A stretch of DNA of 64,000 bases from Neptuniibacter victor (GTDB taxonomy: Bacteria; Pseudomonadota; Gammaproteobacteria; Pseudomonadales; Balneatricaceae). Of this stretch, positions 27,159 to 36,227 are shown piece after piece. Made by a program: the position numbers and the translations under genes. Position 1 is the first letter of the stretch; the number at the start of each line of letters is the position of its first letter. The DNA is taken from positions 3,286,001 to 3,350,000 of the forward strand of contig AP025763.1 in NCBI GenBank assembly GCA_027943745.1, read 5' to 3'. Under the pieces are notes generated by a model that was not told the origin of the DNA, searched no databases, and worked only from the letters and a program-made list of their open reading frames with translations.

Positions 27159-29078
27159 TTGAAGTATCGTGCCGAAATTGATGGTTTACGCGCGCTTGCA
27201 GTCATTCCTGTTATACTATTTCACGCCGGATTTGAGCAGCTTAGCGGGGGGTTTGTTGGCGTCGACGTATTCTTTGTAATAAGCGGCTACTTAATCACAA
27301 CAATCCTTATTGAGGATATAGAAAAGAAAAAGTTTAGCATCATTAAATTCTATCAGCGGCGCGCCCGCAGAATTCTTCCGGCATTATCTTTGGTATGCTT
27401 CACGACGTTACCATTTTCTTTCTATTTATTAGACCCTGAATCGTTCACAGATTATGGAAAATCTTTAACGAGCGTTTCACTTTTCCTATCCAATGTATAT
27501 TTCGCATTAACAGGTGGATACTTCGCAGAATATGTTACCGCCAAACCTCTTCTACATACATGGAGCCTTTCCGTTGAAGAGCAGTTTTATATTGCTTTTC
27601 CTCTAGTTCTTCTTTTTTGGTCGCGCTTTCCACAGATAAAACTAAAGCTGATTATTGCTAGTCTTTCTATTGCTAGCTTTATTTGTGCCATCATTCTAAT
27701 TGAAATACACCCTCGAATTGCGTTTTTTAGTTTACCAACTCGCGCTTGGGAGTTAGGTGTTGGTGCATTATTAGCAACAACACAAATTAGCTGGCAAAAT
27801 AGAAGTTCGTTACATGGAAACCTTTTTGGGCTCTTTGGTTCGGGCATGTTAGTTGCCTCATATTTTATTATCGATGCCGACAATAGGATACCTAGCATTG
27901 GAGTCATACTACCCGTATTGGGAACAGCTCTAATAATTTTAGCACCAAGCTCAAGTGTATCTTCGAGGCTACTGGCAAGTAGACCTTTAGTATTCGTTGG
28001 TCTAATTTCTTACTCATTATACTTATGGCACCAGCCCGTTTTATCATTTGGGCATCTTATTTCAGATTCCGTTAGCGTAACAGTTTTGTTGCTGCTTATG
28101 ATTATTGCTCTTTCCTTTCTTACATGGAAATATATTGAGACTCCGTTTCGAAACAAAAAATTCCTTCAAGACCCTTACACCCTCCCATTGTCTATATTCA
28201 CGCTAACTTTAATTGGTTTTATAGGCTTTTTTGTGTCTTCGAACCATGGTTTTAGTGAACGCTTTCCGTACTATACTAATTATAAATTGAAGCATGCGTG
28301 GGGAGCTGAGAACAATGCTGATGAGAGTTGTATCAAGCGATACGGGAATGATAAGTACTGCTTACTTACAAACCCAAACAGTGATGTAACTGATATTCTT
28401 ATTGGAGACTCACATGCAAACCATTTTTATTATGGGTTAAGTGAGCGCCTTAGCCTAGATGGTAGAAACCTTCTTATGATTGGAGCTGGCGGCTGCCCTC
28501 CGCTAATAGATATTGATATGGGATATAACTACAAACATGGAACCCGCCTGAGGTGTTTGGCAAGGGTTAACTCACAATATTTAGAGCTACTAAGCTCAGA
28601 AAGTGTTCAACACGTATATATCGCATTCGCACAGGAGACAATGTTTGATGAAAAGCTCGACTTTATCGATATGAGAGGAGAAATTGATTTTTCACTTGAC
28701 AGACAAAATGCAGTCCTACAAGGTATTTTACGAACGGTTAGATATGCACAAGTCAATGGAAAATCTGTTAGCCTTCTTTTAGATTTACCGGATAACACTC
28801 ATTTAGACTTCCTTCAATGCTTATTAAAAGGTAAAAGTGAAGATGTTTGTATAAATGTATGGAAACTTGAGAAAGTGAGTGCAAAATATATTCAGCTCGT
28901 GACATCTCTGAAAGCATTTAATATTGATATCATTGATACATCATTCGCCTTGCAAATGTTTCCTTTTACCGACGAGGGAGCATACCTATACAGAGATGGA
29001 ACACATATCTCTTTAAAAGGAAGTCGCTTTATAGGCTTAAACATTCAAATACCTACTGAGCGATCTAGTCGACAGTAA
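27159..29078 (+). CDS. OafA/YrhL-type acyltransferase-3 with C-terminal SGNH domain
   Basis: Predicted to O-acetylate a surface polysaccharide. Residues 1 to about 350 are the ten-helix acyltransferase-3 domain: YRAEIDGLRALAVIPVILFH at the start holds the conserved Arg and His, then GGFVGVDVFFVISGYL. Residues about 400-635 form a periplasmic SGNH domain with the catalytic Ser in ILIGDSHANH near 415 and the DGTHIS Asp-His near 610. The start is TTG with AGAGG eight bases upstream. Immediately downstream lies an IS481-type inverted repeat, so the C-terminus borders IS debris but looks complete. Confidence 0.9.
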   Translation: MKYRAEIDGLRALAVIPVILFHAGFEQLSGGFVGVDVFFVISGYLITTILIEDIEKKKFSIIKFYQRRARRILPALSLVCFTTLPFSFYLLDPESFTDYGKSLTSVSLFLSNVYFALTGGYFAEYVTAKPLLHTWSLSVEEQFYIAFPLVLLFWSRFPQIKLKLIIASLSIASFICAIILIEIHPRIAFFSLPTRAWELGVGALLATTQISWQNRSSLHGNLFGLFGSGMLVASYFIIDADNRIPSIGVILPVLGTALIILAPSSSVSSRLLASRPLVFVGLISYSLYLWHQPVLSFGHLISDSVSVTVLLLLMIIALSFLTWKYIETPFRNKKFLQDPYTLPLSIFTLTLIGFIGFFVSSNHGFSERFPYYTNYKLKHAWGAENNADESCIKRYGNDKYCLLTNPNSDVTDILIGDSHANHFYYGLSERLSLDGRNLLMIGAGGCPPLIDIDMGYNYKHGTRLRCLARVNSQYLELLSSESVQHVYIAFAQETMFDEKLDFIDMRGEIDFSLDRQNAVLQGILRTVRYAQVNGKSVSLLLDLPDNTHLDFLQCLLKGKSEDVCINVWKLEKVSAKYIQLVTSLKAFNIDIIDTSFALQMFPFTDEGAYLYRDGTHISLKGSRFIGLNIQIPTERSSRQ

Positions 29079-29091
29079 CTAAGAATAGAGC

Positions 29092-29130
29092 TGACAGCTA
29101 CCCGCTTTTTATCAGGTTTCTGTCAGTTTA
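29092..29130. repeat. Left terminal inverted repeat of an IS481-like remnant
   Basis: 39 bases starting TGACAGCTACCCGC that match the reverse complement of 30691-30729 with about five differences. A second, interrupted copy of the same end appears just inside: 29157-29176 matches the reverse complement of 30725-30744 with one mismatch, followed by GTTACCCGTTTTGAT at about 29198. Confidence 0.75.
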
Positions 29131-29330
29131 GTCTTGGGCTTAATTTCAGCTGAATTAGCTCAGACTAGATCTGACACATCATCTTGAAAAAGAGAGAGTT
29201 ACCCGTTTTGATAAACGTGTCGAATCTTAAATCAAAGTAAGCGTCTTTTACACCCCACGTTGACTTAATCGAGTTCGATATTCCAAGGCATCAAACTATT
29301 CAAACCATCGTCTGGTACTAAGTGTTCTGG

Positions 29331-30203
29331 TCAACAATTCCGGACACTGAAACTTGCTAAGTTTTCATATTGAATCGGCGATAAATCATCGTTGGATGAG
29401 TGAAGCCGGTACAAATTGTAATATTTCATATAAGCCGCCACATCACGTTTCATATGGCTACGACTTGGTTGATGGATTTTAAATATCCAGTCATGCTTCA
29501 AACTACCAAAAAAACGTTCAACGACCGCATTATCCCAGCATGCACCCACATCACCCATTGAAGACCGGATGCCGTATCCCTGAAGTAGCGCACGATAGCG
29601 CTTACTGGTGTACTGCGACCCTCGATCACTATGAAAGACAAGTCCTTTAGGCGGCCGCCTAACGTTGTATGCCTTGATCATTGCTCGGCTAATTAAACTG
29701 GTAGTCATTCGCTTATCTATGGCCCAGCCAATGATACGACGGGAGTACAAGTCCATAACAACCGCTAAATATAACCATCCTTCTGCTGTTTTCAGATAGG
29801 TAATATCCCCAGCCCATACTTGATTCTTATCGACAGGATTGAAGTTTTGATTCAGGAAGTTATCCGCTACAGCATCGCCGTGTTTACGTTTTGTAGTTAC
29901 TCTGTAAGCTACCCTTTGCTTAACGGTCAGCTTGAGCTTTTGCATGATGTTCATCACTCGATAGCGAGTAATAATAAAACCTTCAGCACGTAGCTTCTTA
30001 GCGAGCTCTCGGCTGCCCAGGCTCTCACGACTCGCAGCAAATAAAACTTTAGCTCTGCTATATAGATGCAGCTCTTCTGCCGGAATTATTTGTGCAGAAC
30101 GCGCCTTCCATGCATAGAAGGCCGACCTACTAACCCTCATTACCTGACATATTATCCGCACGGGATAGAGGCCGGAATTTTCCTGTATGAAGCGGTACTT
30201 CAC
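29331..30203 (-). CDS. IS3-family transposase OrfB (DDE integrase core)
   Basis: 290 residues. The catalytic triad is visible: Asp in AGDITYL near 141, Asp in VFHSDRGSQYTS near 198, Glu in VVERFFGSLKHDW near 233; YNLYRLHSS near 270 is the family's C-terminal motif. It starts with GTG overlapping the orfA stop by four bases. The -1 frame is open back to an A6G slippery run, so an OrfAB fusion is expected. Confidence 0.93.
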   Translation of the reverse strand: MKYRFIQENSGLYPVRIICQVMRVSRSAFYAWKARSAQIIPAEELHLYSRAKVLFAASRESLGSRELAKKLRAEGFIITRYRVMNIMQKLKLTVKQRVAYRVTTKRKHGDAVADNFLNQNFNPVDKNQVWAGDITYLKTAEGWLYLAVVMDLYSRRIIGWAIDKRMTTSLISRAMIKAYNVRRPPKGLVFHSDRGSQYTSKRYRALLQGYGIRSSMGDVGACWDNAVVERFFGSLKHDWIFKIHQPSRSHMKRDVAAYMKYYNLYRLHSSNDDLSPIQYENLASFSVRNC

Positions 30204-30490
30204 TTCATTTCTTTGGCAAAGAAGGCACTGGCCTTTTTTAAAATCTCTTTCTCCATGCGCAGCTCTTTGTTTTCTTTGCGTAGGCGCTGCAGTTCAGATC
30301 GTTCATCCTCAGCTAGGTCTTCCCCTTGTCTTTGCTGCTCAACTTTATCTTTCCAGCGATACAAAACATTACTAGCGATTCCCAGTGTTTTCGCGGCCTC
30401 TGGTACTGAATAGCCTTGTTCCTTAACGAGCGCAACAGCCTCTTCTTTAAATTCTTGTGGGTATTGCTTGTAACTTCGTTTCTGACCCAT
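30200..30490 (-). CDS. IS3-family transposase OrfA (helix-turn-helix)
   Basis: 96 residues: a helix-turn-helix (GYSVPEAAKTLGIASNVLYR near 26-45) and a leucine-zipper-like stretch (ELQRLRKENKELRMEKEIL). A slippery A6G heptamer lies on the minus strand at 30233-30239, within the EILKKAS codons, and the -1 frame remains open into orfB. This is the standard IS3-family device for making the full transposase. Confidence 0.92.
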   Translation of the reverse strand: MGQKRSYKQYPQEFKEEAVALVKEQGYSVPEAAKTLGIASNVLYRWKDKVEQQRQGEDLAEDERSELQRLRKENKELRMEKEILKKASAFFAKEMK

Positions 30491-30552
30491 GACGACACTC
30501 CAATGATTGACGGTTATTGTCTCTTATTAAAGTGTCCGGTGTATTCAACCAG

Positions 30553-30693
30553 ATCAAAGATCTGGACGGCTGGATGGAATACTACAACAATGAACGCACA
30601 CATCAGGGAAAAATCTGTTGCGGTAGAACGCCAATGGAAACGTTGCTTGATGGTAAACGGGTGTGGGCCGATAAAAATTTAGCCCAGATCTAA
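30553..30693 (+). pseudogene. C-terminal remnant of an IS481-like transposase
   Basis: Only the last 46 codons remain: IKDLDGWMEYYNNERTHQ, then RTPMETLLDGKRVW and a TAA. YYNNERTHQG is characteristic of the IS481 integrase core C-terminus. The stop codon is the first three bases of the right inverted repeat. The 5' part is replaced by the IS3 element, and the sequence left of the IS3 does not supply it, so the rest has been deleted. Confidence 0.82.
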
Positions 30694-30729
30694 ACTGACA
30701 GGCACCAGATAAAAAACGGGTAACTGTCA
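30691..30729. repeat. Right terminal inverted repeat of the IS481-like remnant
   Basis: 39 bases pairing with 29092-29130. Together with the left copy it defines the edges of the older insertion (about 29092-30729) into which the IS3 element later came. Confidence 0.75.
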
Positions 30730-31003
30730 GATCAAGTCTGAGCTACTACATTTCAGCCCACTTAAAATCGCTTTATAAAAACGCTTGTAGATGCCGTTCA
30801 TTTGCAGTAAGCCTATTTAGCATTGGAGTGATCAATATCATATAGCAAGATAAAACTGATAGTCATGCTGATCGACCTAATTAAGCAAGCTCACTTGCAC
30901 TTAAGATTCGGTACTTTCATCAAAAACACTGCCTGCTCTAGGCTGAGTTAATTCAAATTATGTTAGACAATCCACTGATGAGTTACTTCTATTGGACTAC
31001 ATA
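30730..31003. other. Spacer between IS remnant and manC
   Basis: About 270 bases downstream of manC. AT-rich; no gene, RNA or clear terminator seen. The first 15 bases (to 30744) continue the inverted-repeat match with 29157-29176. Confidence 0.55.
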
Positions 31004-32401
31004 CTATCGCCCATACAAATCATCTATACGAACAATATCATCTTCTCCAGTATACTCACCTACCTGGACTTCGATCATAATTAGGTCAATTTTACCTTCA
31101 TTTTCTAAACGATGAAGCTGCCCCATTTTAATATATGTAGATTCATTTGGTCGCACCAAACTTACTTCATTATCAACACTAACAGTCGCTGTACCTGAGA
31201 CAACAATCCAATGTTCATTGCGATGAAAATGTTTTTGCAGAGACAGTTTCGAACCTGGCTTTACAACAATCCGTTTCACCTTATAGCCACCAGTGTCCAC
31301 CAATACTTCATAAGTCCCCCAAGGGCGGTGAACTAAACGATGCACTTTTGCTAATTCAGGTTGAGCCTTTTGTATTTCAGCAACTATATTTTTTACTTTT
31401 TGTGAACTTCCTTGTTTAGAAATTAGTATTGCGTCAGCAGTATCCACTATCAAAAGATCATCAATATCAACAAGAGCTATTTGACGATTTTGCGTCACCA
31501 TCAGATTATTCGTAGAGTCGATACAAATCGGCTCGGGGTAACCCACCTGATCTGAAACAACTACATTACTCTGCTCTGTTTGCTCTGATTTCACTTCATC
31601 AAAAAGAGCATCAAAACTTCCTAAATCAGACCAATCCATATCACAAGGAACTACCTTAACCTTCTGTGATTTTTCCATAACTGCATAATCGATACTATCC
31701 TCCGGGATCTCCTGCATAGCCTTAATATCAATATTCAATTCACTACAGGTTAAATCTTCTGGCATTGCCCTCAAGCAGGACTCATAAATAGCTGGTGCAT
31801 AATGCTTAAGTTCATTCAGAAATACACCTGCTTTAAAGCAGAACATACCTGAATTCCAATAATAGTTACCGCTATCCATATATGCTTGTGCAGTTTTTTT
31901 ATCTGGTTTTTCTTTAAAAGATAAAACATCATGCCCTTTTGACTCTATATACCCAAATCCCGTTTCAGGATATGTCGGTTTAATGCCAAAGGTCACTAAA
32001 TCCCCCTTCTCCGCAAGAGATTTAGCTTCTAATACAGCAGCTTCATAAGCTGCCGGTTTCTTAACCAAATGATCTGAAGTAGTTACAAAAACCAAGTCAT
32101 TTTCATCTACAGCCATACACGCCAACGCAATCGCTGGCGCAGTATTACGCCCAACAGGCTCGAGTAAAAATTGAGTTTTGAGTGAGTTAATTTGATCTAA
32201 CTGATCTACAGCTAAAAAATACTGGTCCCGATTAGATACGATTATTGCATGCGAACAAAGTTCAGCATTACGTAAAACTGTTTCCTGAAACAGCGACTTT
32301 CCGTCAAACAACCTAACAAATTGTTTAGGTAACATAGTTCGACTTAAAGGCCACAAGCGAGTACCCGATCCCCCGCAAAGAACAATATTAATCATAATCA
32401 A
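31004..32401 (-). CDS. manC: Mannose-1-phosphate guanylyltransferase / mannose-6-phosphate isomerase ManC
   Basis: Bifunctional type II enzyme supplying GDP-mannose. The N-terminal pyrophosphorylase has NIVLCGGSGTRLWPLSR near 5-21 and the FKEKP active motif near 172; the C-terminal cupin isomerase has RPWGTYEVL, HFHRNEHWIVVSGTA near 395-409. 465 residues, typical. The true start may be the second Met, two codons in. Overlaps the nudix gene by four bases. No phosphomannomutase (manB) is in the window. Confidence 0.95.
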   Translation of the reverse strand: MIMINIVLCGGSGTRLWPLSRTMLPKQFVRLFDGKSLFQETVLRNAELCSHAIIVSNRDQYFLAVDQLDQINSLKTQFLLEPVGRNTAPAIALACMAVDENDLVFVTTSDHLVKKPAAYEAAVLEAKSLAEKGDLVTFGIKPTYPETGFGYIESKGHDVLSFKEKPDKKTAQAYMDSGNYYWNSGMFCFKAGVFLNELKHYAPAIYESCLRAMPEDLTCSELNIDIKAMQEIPEDSIDYAVMEKSQKVKVVPCDMDWSDLGSFDALFDEVKSEQTEQSNVVVSDQVGYPEPICIDSTNNLMVTQNRQIALVDIDDLLIVDTADAILISKQGSSQKVKNIVAEIQKAQPELAKVHRLVHRPWGTYEVLVDTGGYKVKRIVVKPGSKLSLQKHFHRNEHWIVVSGTATVSVDNEVSLVRPNESTYIKMGQLHRLENEGKIDLIMIEVQVGEYTGEDDIVRIDDLYGR

Positions 32402-32874
32402 CCATTATTTAATGCTGATAATAAGGATGGAGTAAAGAGCTTACTATTATTGTGAATCAATGGATCCTGGGCAACCTCATCAAGAGGTACCCAACGATAG
32501 CAATGATGCTGTATCTTAGGCGCCCTGATCTCACTTTCATTAATCTTTATTAAATACGGTGCATTGATATAGTGAGTTGAGGTATATTTGCAAAGCATAC
32601 TTTCATCGTAAAAATGCTCATACAGGCCAAGAGACAGGCATTTAGTAAAGTCATACTCCATACCCAGTTCCGATATAGTAATTCTAGAAAAAGCTTTTTT
32701 TAGAGTTTCATCTTTATAAACCCTTCCTCCGGGCACAAACCACCAATCTTTCGCTGGAGAATTAATTCTTTTCCCGACTAAAACCTCCCAACGATTATTA
32801 ACTACTACCAAATCGAGAGAAAAAAGCGGCGCAAGCTTAATTAACTTTAAAAAGTCCTGATCTTCCAGCTTCAT
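32398..32874 (-). CDS. gmm: GDP-mannose mannosyl hydrolase (Nudix)
   Basis: 158 residues. The divergent Nudix box of the GDP-mannose hydrolase group reads GGRVYKDETLKKAF, then ITISELG; LVGKRINSPAKDWWFVPGG precedes it. These enzymes release mannose (or glucose) from the GDP-sugar and recur in GDP-mannose-based O-antigen clusters including colitose clusters. Ten bases downstream of colD. Confidence 0.9.
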   Translation of the reverse strand: MKLEDQDFLKLIKLAPLFSLDLVVVNNRWEVLVGKRINSPAKDWWFVPGGRVYKDETLKKAFSRITISELGMEYDFTKCLSLGLYEHFYDESMLCKYTSTHYINAPYLIKINESEIRAPKIQHHCYRWVPLDEVAQDPLIHNNSKLFTPSLLSALNNG

Positions 32875-32883
32875 TTAATCTAC

Positions 32884-34062
32884 CTAGCCATCAATCACTG
32901 TAAGCAACAATTCAATACTATCCTTGATTGATATTTGTTGATTACCAACAAACAAGCCATGAGTATCAATGTAATCCGCGTTTTCCAAAGAACCATACAC
33001 TTCATAATCAAAGAACTTGAGAACATCTTTATTCTTTAAAAAATTCCCTGTTACAATCGGCCTACACTCAATGCCACTTTTCTGTAACTTTTCAACAAGC
33101 TGTTTACGAGAAAATGGAGCGCTTTCGTTGACAACTAAAGAAAAGCCAAACCAACTGCTTTCTGCAGTCTCTTTTTGAATTTGAATAAATTCATGTTTTT
33201 CAAAAAGTGCAACAAACTTCTTTGCATTATCTTGCCTCTCTTTAATAAAGCCTGGGAGTTTTTTTAATTGCTCAATACCAATTGCGCCACTCATTTCAAT
33301 TGGGCGGACATTATAACCAGGCAAAACAAACTTAAAGGACTCCTCAAAGGGATCATCACTTTTTATTCCAGATACAAGATTCTCTTTTGGTAGATTACGC
33401 GTCCAACCATGCGCTCGTATTGCAAGCAAGATGTGATATAACTCTTCGTCATCAGTAATAACACACCCCCCTTCCATTGTGGCTATATGATGACTAAAAA
33501 AGGAACTAAATGTACCCATCAAGCCGAAGCTACCGGCGTACTTCCCTTTATACGTTGCTCCCATCGATTCACAGTTATCTTCCAATAACGTGATATTCCT
33601 ACCGCCTATCAAGTTTCTGATTTTATCAAAGTCGTTGGGGTTACCTAATAAATTTACACATAGTATTGCTTTCGTTTTATCGGTAATAGCAGAGGCCAAT
33701 TTTTCTAAATCAATATTTAGAGTTTCTCTATCTATATCAACAAACTTAACTTTCAACCCATACTGCTGTAATGGAAAGTACGTCGTAGACCATGAAACAG
33801 CAGGAACAATTATTTCGTCGCCGCGTTTTAATTTTCTTGTTTCATCTTTAGTAAAAAACATAGCGGCAATCATTAATAAATTAGCCGCTGAACCAGAACT
33901 AACCATCAATGCGTAATTTGACCCAAAAAAATTCGCAAACTGCTCTTCATATTCCGCAACATACTTACCCATGGTAAACATATCCGAATCAATCACTGCT
34001 TGAATAGCCGAAAGTTCTTCCTCACCCCAAGTACTAGTTGCTAACGAATAATTCGACATCAT
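32884..34062 (-). CDS. colD: GDP-4-keto-6-deoxy-D-mannose 3-dehydratase ColD
   Basis: PLP- and glutamate-dependent enzyme that removes the C3 hydroxyl on the way to GDP-L-colitose. The fold is the DegT aminotransferase fold, but the Schiff-base Lys is replaced: SSFFSHHIATMEGG has His191 in the Lys position, the hallmark that turns the enzyme from aminotransferase to dehydratase. Other ColD features: LLEDNCESMGAT near 159-170, RAHGWTRNLP near 220, FVLPGYNVRPIE near 250. 392 residues, normal length. Overlaps colC by four bases. Confidence 0.93.
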   Translation of the reverse strand: MMSNYSLATSTWGEEELSAIQAVIDSDMFTMGKYVAEYEEQFANFFGSNYALMVSSGSAANLLMIAAMFFTKDETRKLKRGDEIIVPAVSWSTTYFPLQQYGLKVKFVDIDRETLNIDLEKLASAITDKTKAILCVNLLGNPNDFDKIRNLIGGRNITLLEDNCESMGATYKGKYAGSFGLMGTFSSFFSHHIATMEGGCVITDDEELYHILLAIRAHGWTRNLPKENLVSGIKSDDPFEESFKFVLPGYNVRPIEMSGAIGIEQLKKLPGFIKERQDNAKKFVALFEKHEFIQIQKETAESSWFGFSLVVNESAPFSRKQLVEKLQKSGIECRPIVTGNFLKNKDVLKFFDYEVYGSLENADYIDTHGLFVGNQQISIKDSIELLLTVIDG

Positions 34063-34979
34063 TGCGTATCCTTATAATATTCAACTGTTTGCATCAAGCC
34101 ACACTCTAACGAAGTAGAACTATTCCAACCAAAACTTTTCAGTTTAGAATCATCGATTAACTTTTGCCTCATCCCAACAGGTTTAGTTAAATCATGTACA
34201 AACGCCCCTTCAAAACCGACTACTTTTGCAATCTCAGCATAATAATCATTTATAGAATAATCCTTACCTAAGCCAACATTAATATTTTGCGGCATACGTT
34301 CAAAATTGCAGATAGCATAAAAAACAAAGTCTGCTAAATCACCAGCGTACATAAATTCACGCCGAGCTTGACCATCCCCCCAAATATCCACCGCGCTTTG
34401 GTTAGATTTTTTTGCATCAAACAACTTACTGATAACAGCAGGGATCATATGTGAGTTTTTAGGGTCAAACTTGTCGTGACGGCCATATAAATTACACGGA
34501 ATAGCGGTTTTGTATAAAAAACTTTCATCTTCTGCATGAATATATTCACAGAGTCTTGTACTTGCCACTTTAGCAAGAGCATAGCCCTCGTTAGTAGGCT
34601 CCAATTCACCTTTAAGAATGAGGTTCTCACTTAATGGATTAGAAGCATCTTTAGGGTACATGCAAGAGCTGCTCAGATTTAAAAACCTTTTAATTCCTGC
34701 CGATTTCGCAGCAGTTAAAACATTTACTCCCATATTCATGTTATCAACCAAAAATCTTACTGGTTCTGCTATATTTGCTTGGATCCCTCCAACAACACCA
34801 GCTGCATGAATGATCATATCTGGTTGATTAACTGCCAGATAACTCTTGATATTAGATATATCAAGAAGATCTAACTCTGAACGCCTCGGAGCCAACACCT
34901 CATAATTAGAAGCATCGGGATGTTCCAAAATATTCTGGCCGACCATTCCTGTTGACCCAGTAATTAGTAGTCTCACCAA
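34059..34979 (-). CDS. colC: GDP-L-colitose synthase ColC (GDP-fucose synthase family)
   Basis: NADPH-dependent C5 epimerase / C4 reductase of the Fcl/WcaG SDR family. Cofactor motif LLITGSTGMVGQN near 4-16; catalytic SSCMYP near 107-112, YALAKVA near 136-142 and the His in NSHMIPA near 180. 306 residues. Sequence alone does not separate ColC from Fcl; I call ColC because it sits between colD and gmd with four- and three-base spacing and is the only such gene here. If a separate fcl exists elsewhere, fucose may also be made. Confidence 0.8.
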   Translation of the reverse strand: MVRLLITGSTGMVGQNILEHPDASNYEVLAPRRSELDLLDISNIKSYLAVNQPDMIIHAAGVVGGIQANIAEPVRFLVDNMNMGVNVLTAAKSAGIKRFLNLSSSCMYPKDASNPLSENLILKGELEPTNEGYALAKVASTRLCEYIHAEDESFLYKTAIPCNLYGRHDKFDPKNSHMIPAVISKLFDAKKSNQSAVDIWGDGQARREFMYAGDLADFVFYAICNFERMPQNINVGLGKDYSINDYYAEIAKVVGFEGAFVHDLTKPVGMRQKLIDDSKLKSFGWNSSTSLECGLMQTVEYYKDTQ

Positions 34980-34982
34980 TCC

Positions 34983-36098
34983 TTACTCCATTGAAACCGA
35001 TACTTCATGACCATGATCTTTTAATAAGGCATGTCTCTGAGCAGCCTGCAAGTCCTCTGCAACCATTTCCGCGCACATTTCCTGCACTGTAATCTCTGGG
35101 GTCCAACCCAACATCTCTTTAGCCTTAGTTGGATCACCTAGCAGAGTTTCTACTTCAGCTGGGCGGAAATACCTTGCATCAATACGAACAACTACATCAC
35201 CAACCTTTAAAGCAGGCGCTTTGTCACCCTTAATATCAACGACCCGACCTACTTCATCAACACCTTCGCCACTAAACTCTATCGTCACCCCAAGCTCTTC
35301 AGCCGACCAACCAATAAACTGGCGGACAGAGTATTGAACCCCTGTAGCAATTACAAAATCTTCAGGGCTTTCCTGCTGAAGCATCATCCATTGCATACGA
35401 ACATAATCTTTAGCATGCCCCCAATCTCGCAATGCATCGATATTTCCCATATACAAGCACGGCTCTATACCTTGAGCTATATTAGCTAAACCACGTGTAA
35501 TTTTTCGCGTTACAAATGTTTCTCCCCGACGTGGTGACTCATGATTAAATAAGATGCCATTACAAGCATACATCCCATATGATTCCCTAAAGTTAACTGT
35601 AATCCAGTAAGCATAGAGTTTGGCTACTGCGTAAGGAGAACGAGGATAAAATGGAGTCGTTTCTTTTTGTGGAGTTTCTTGAACTAGACCATAAAGTTCA
35701 GATGTTGATGCTTGATAAAACTTAGTGCTTTTCTCTAGACCTAGCAACCGAATTGCTTCTAAAATCCTTAAGGTTCCCAGTGCATCAACATCCGCTGTGT
35801 ATTCAGGAGAGTCAAAACTAACCGCCACATGTGATTGAGCAGCCAAATTATAGACTTCATCAGGCTGAACCTCTTGAATAATACGAGTCAGATTAGAAGA
35901 ATCACTCAAATCGCCATAGTGAAGTTTAAAGGCAGAATGCTCCACATGTGGATCTTGGAAAATATGATCTATACGCTGCGTATTAAAAGATGATGCTCGA
36001 CGCTTAATCCCATGAACCTCATAGCCCTTTTCTAGTAGAAATTCGGCAAGGTACGACCCATCCTGACCCGTTACGCCAGTAATTAGAGCTTTTTTCAT
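34983..36098 (-). CDS. gmd: GDP-mannose 4,6-dehydratase Gmd
   Basis: Converts GDP-D-mannose to GDP-4-keto-6-deoxy-D-mannose, the branch point for fucose, colitose and perosamine. 371 residues; cofactor-binding [20 protein letters not shown] near 6-25, catalytic Ser-Thr-Glu in [10 protein letters not shown] near 129-138 and [10 protein letters not shown] near 157-166. First gene of the minus-strand gmd-colC-colD-gmm-manC operon; the promoter should lie in the 129-base gap before mnmC, but I see no convincing -35/-10 there. Confidence 0.96.
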   Translation of the reverse strand: MKKALITGVTGQDGSYLAEFLLEKGYEVHGIKRRASSFNTQRIDHIFQDPHVEHSAFKLHYGDLSDSSNLTRIIQEVQPDEVYNLAAQSHVAVSFDSPEYTADVDALGTLRILEAIRLLGLEKSTKFYQASTSELYGLVQETPQKETTPFYPRSPYAVAKLYAYWITVNFRESYGMYACNGILFNHESPRRGETFVTRKITRGLANIAQGIEPCLYMGNIDALRDWGHAKDYVRMQWMMLQQESPEDFVIATGVQYSVRQFIGWSAEELGVTIEFSGEGVDEVGRVVDIKGDKAPALKVGDVVVRIDARYFRPAEVETLLGDPTKAKEMLGWTPEITVQEMCAEMVAEDLQAAQRHALLKDHGHEVSVSME

Positions 36099-36227
36099 CT
36101 ATTTAGTCTCTCATCTCTATACTAAAACAATCGCCACTATTGGAAAATGACATACAATAATAAAGGCTTAGCCCCCTGAATTATCATCACCTACAGCTTT
36201 TACACTTACAACAAGGAGCTTGCTCTT

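Larger units (their letters stand above)
29328..30551 (-). mobile_element. IS3-family insertion sequence, apparently complete
   Basis: About 1.22 kb bounded by imperfect inverted repeats that begin TGGT and share CCGGACACT (left near 29341-29349, right near 30531-30539 in reverse). It carries orfA and orfB with a -1 frameshift arrangement. No target-site duplication is obvious (TTC on the left, GAT on the right), so a flank may have been rearranged. It interrupts an IS481-like transposase whose C-terminal codons resume right after its right end. Confidence 0.85.

Noticed and set aside
36099-36227. JUMPstart/ops element upstream of the gmd operon
   Set aside because: I looked for GGCGGTAG and its surroundings on both strands and found none.
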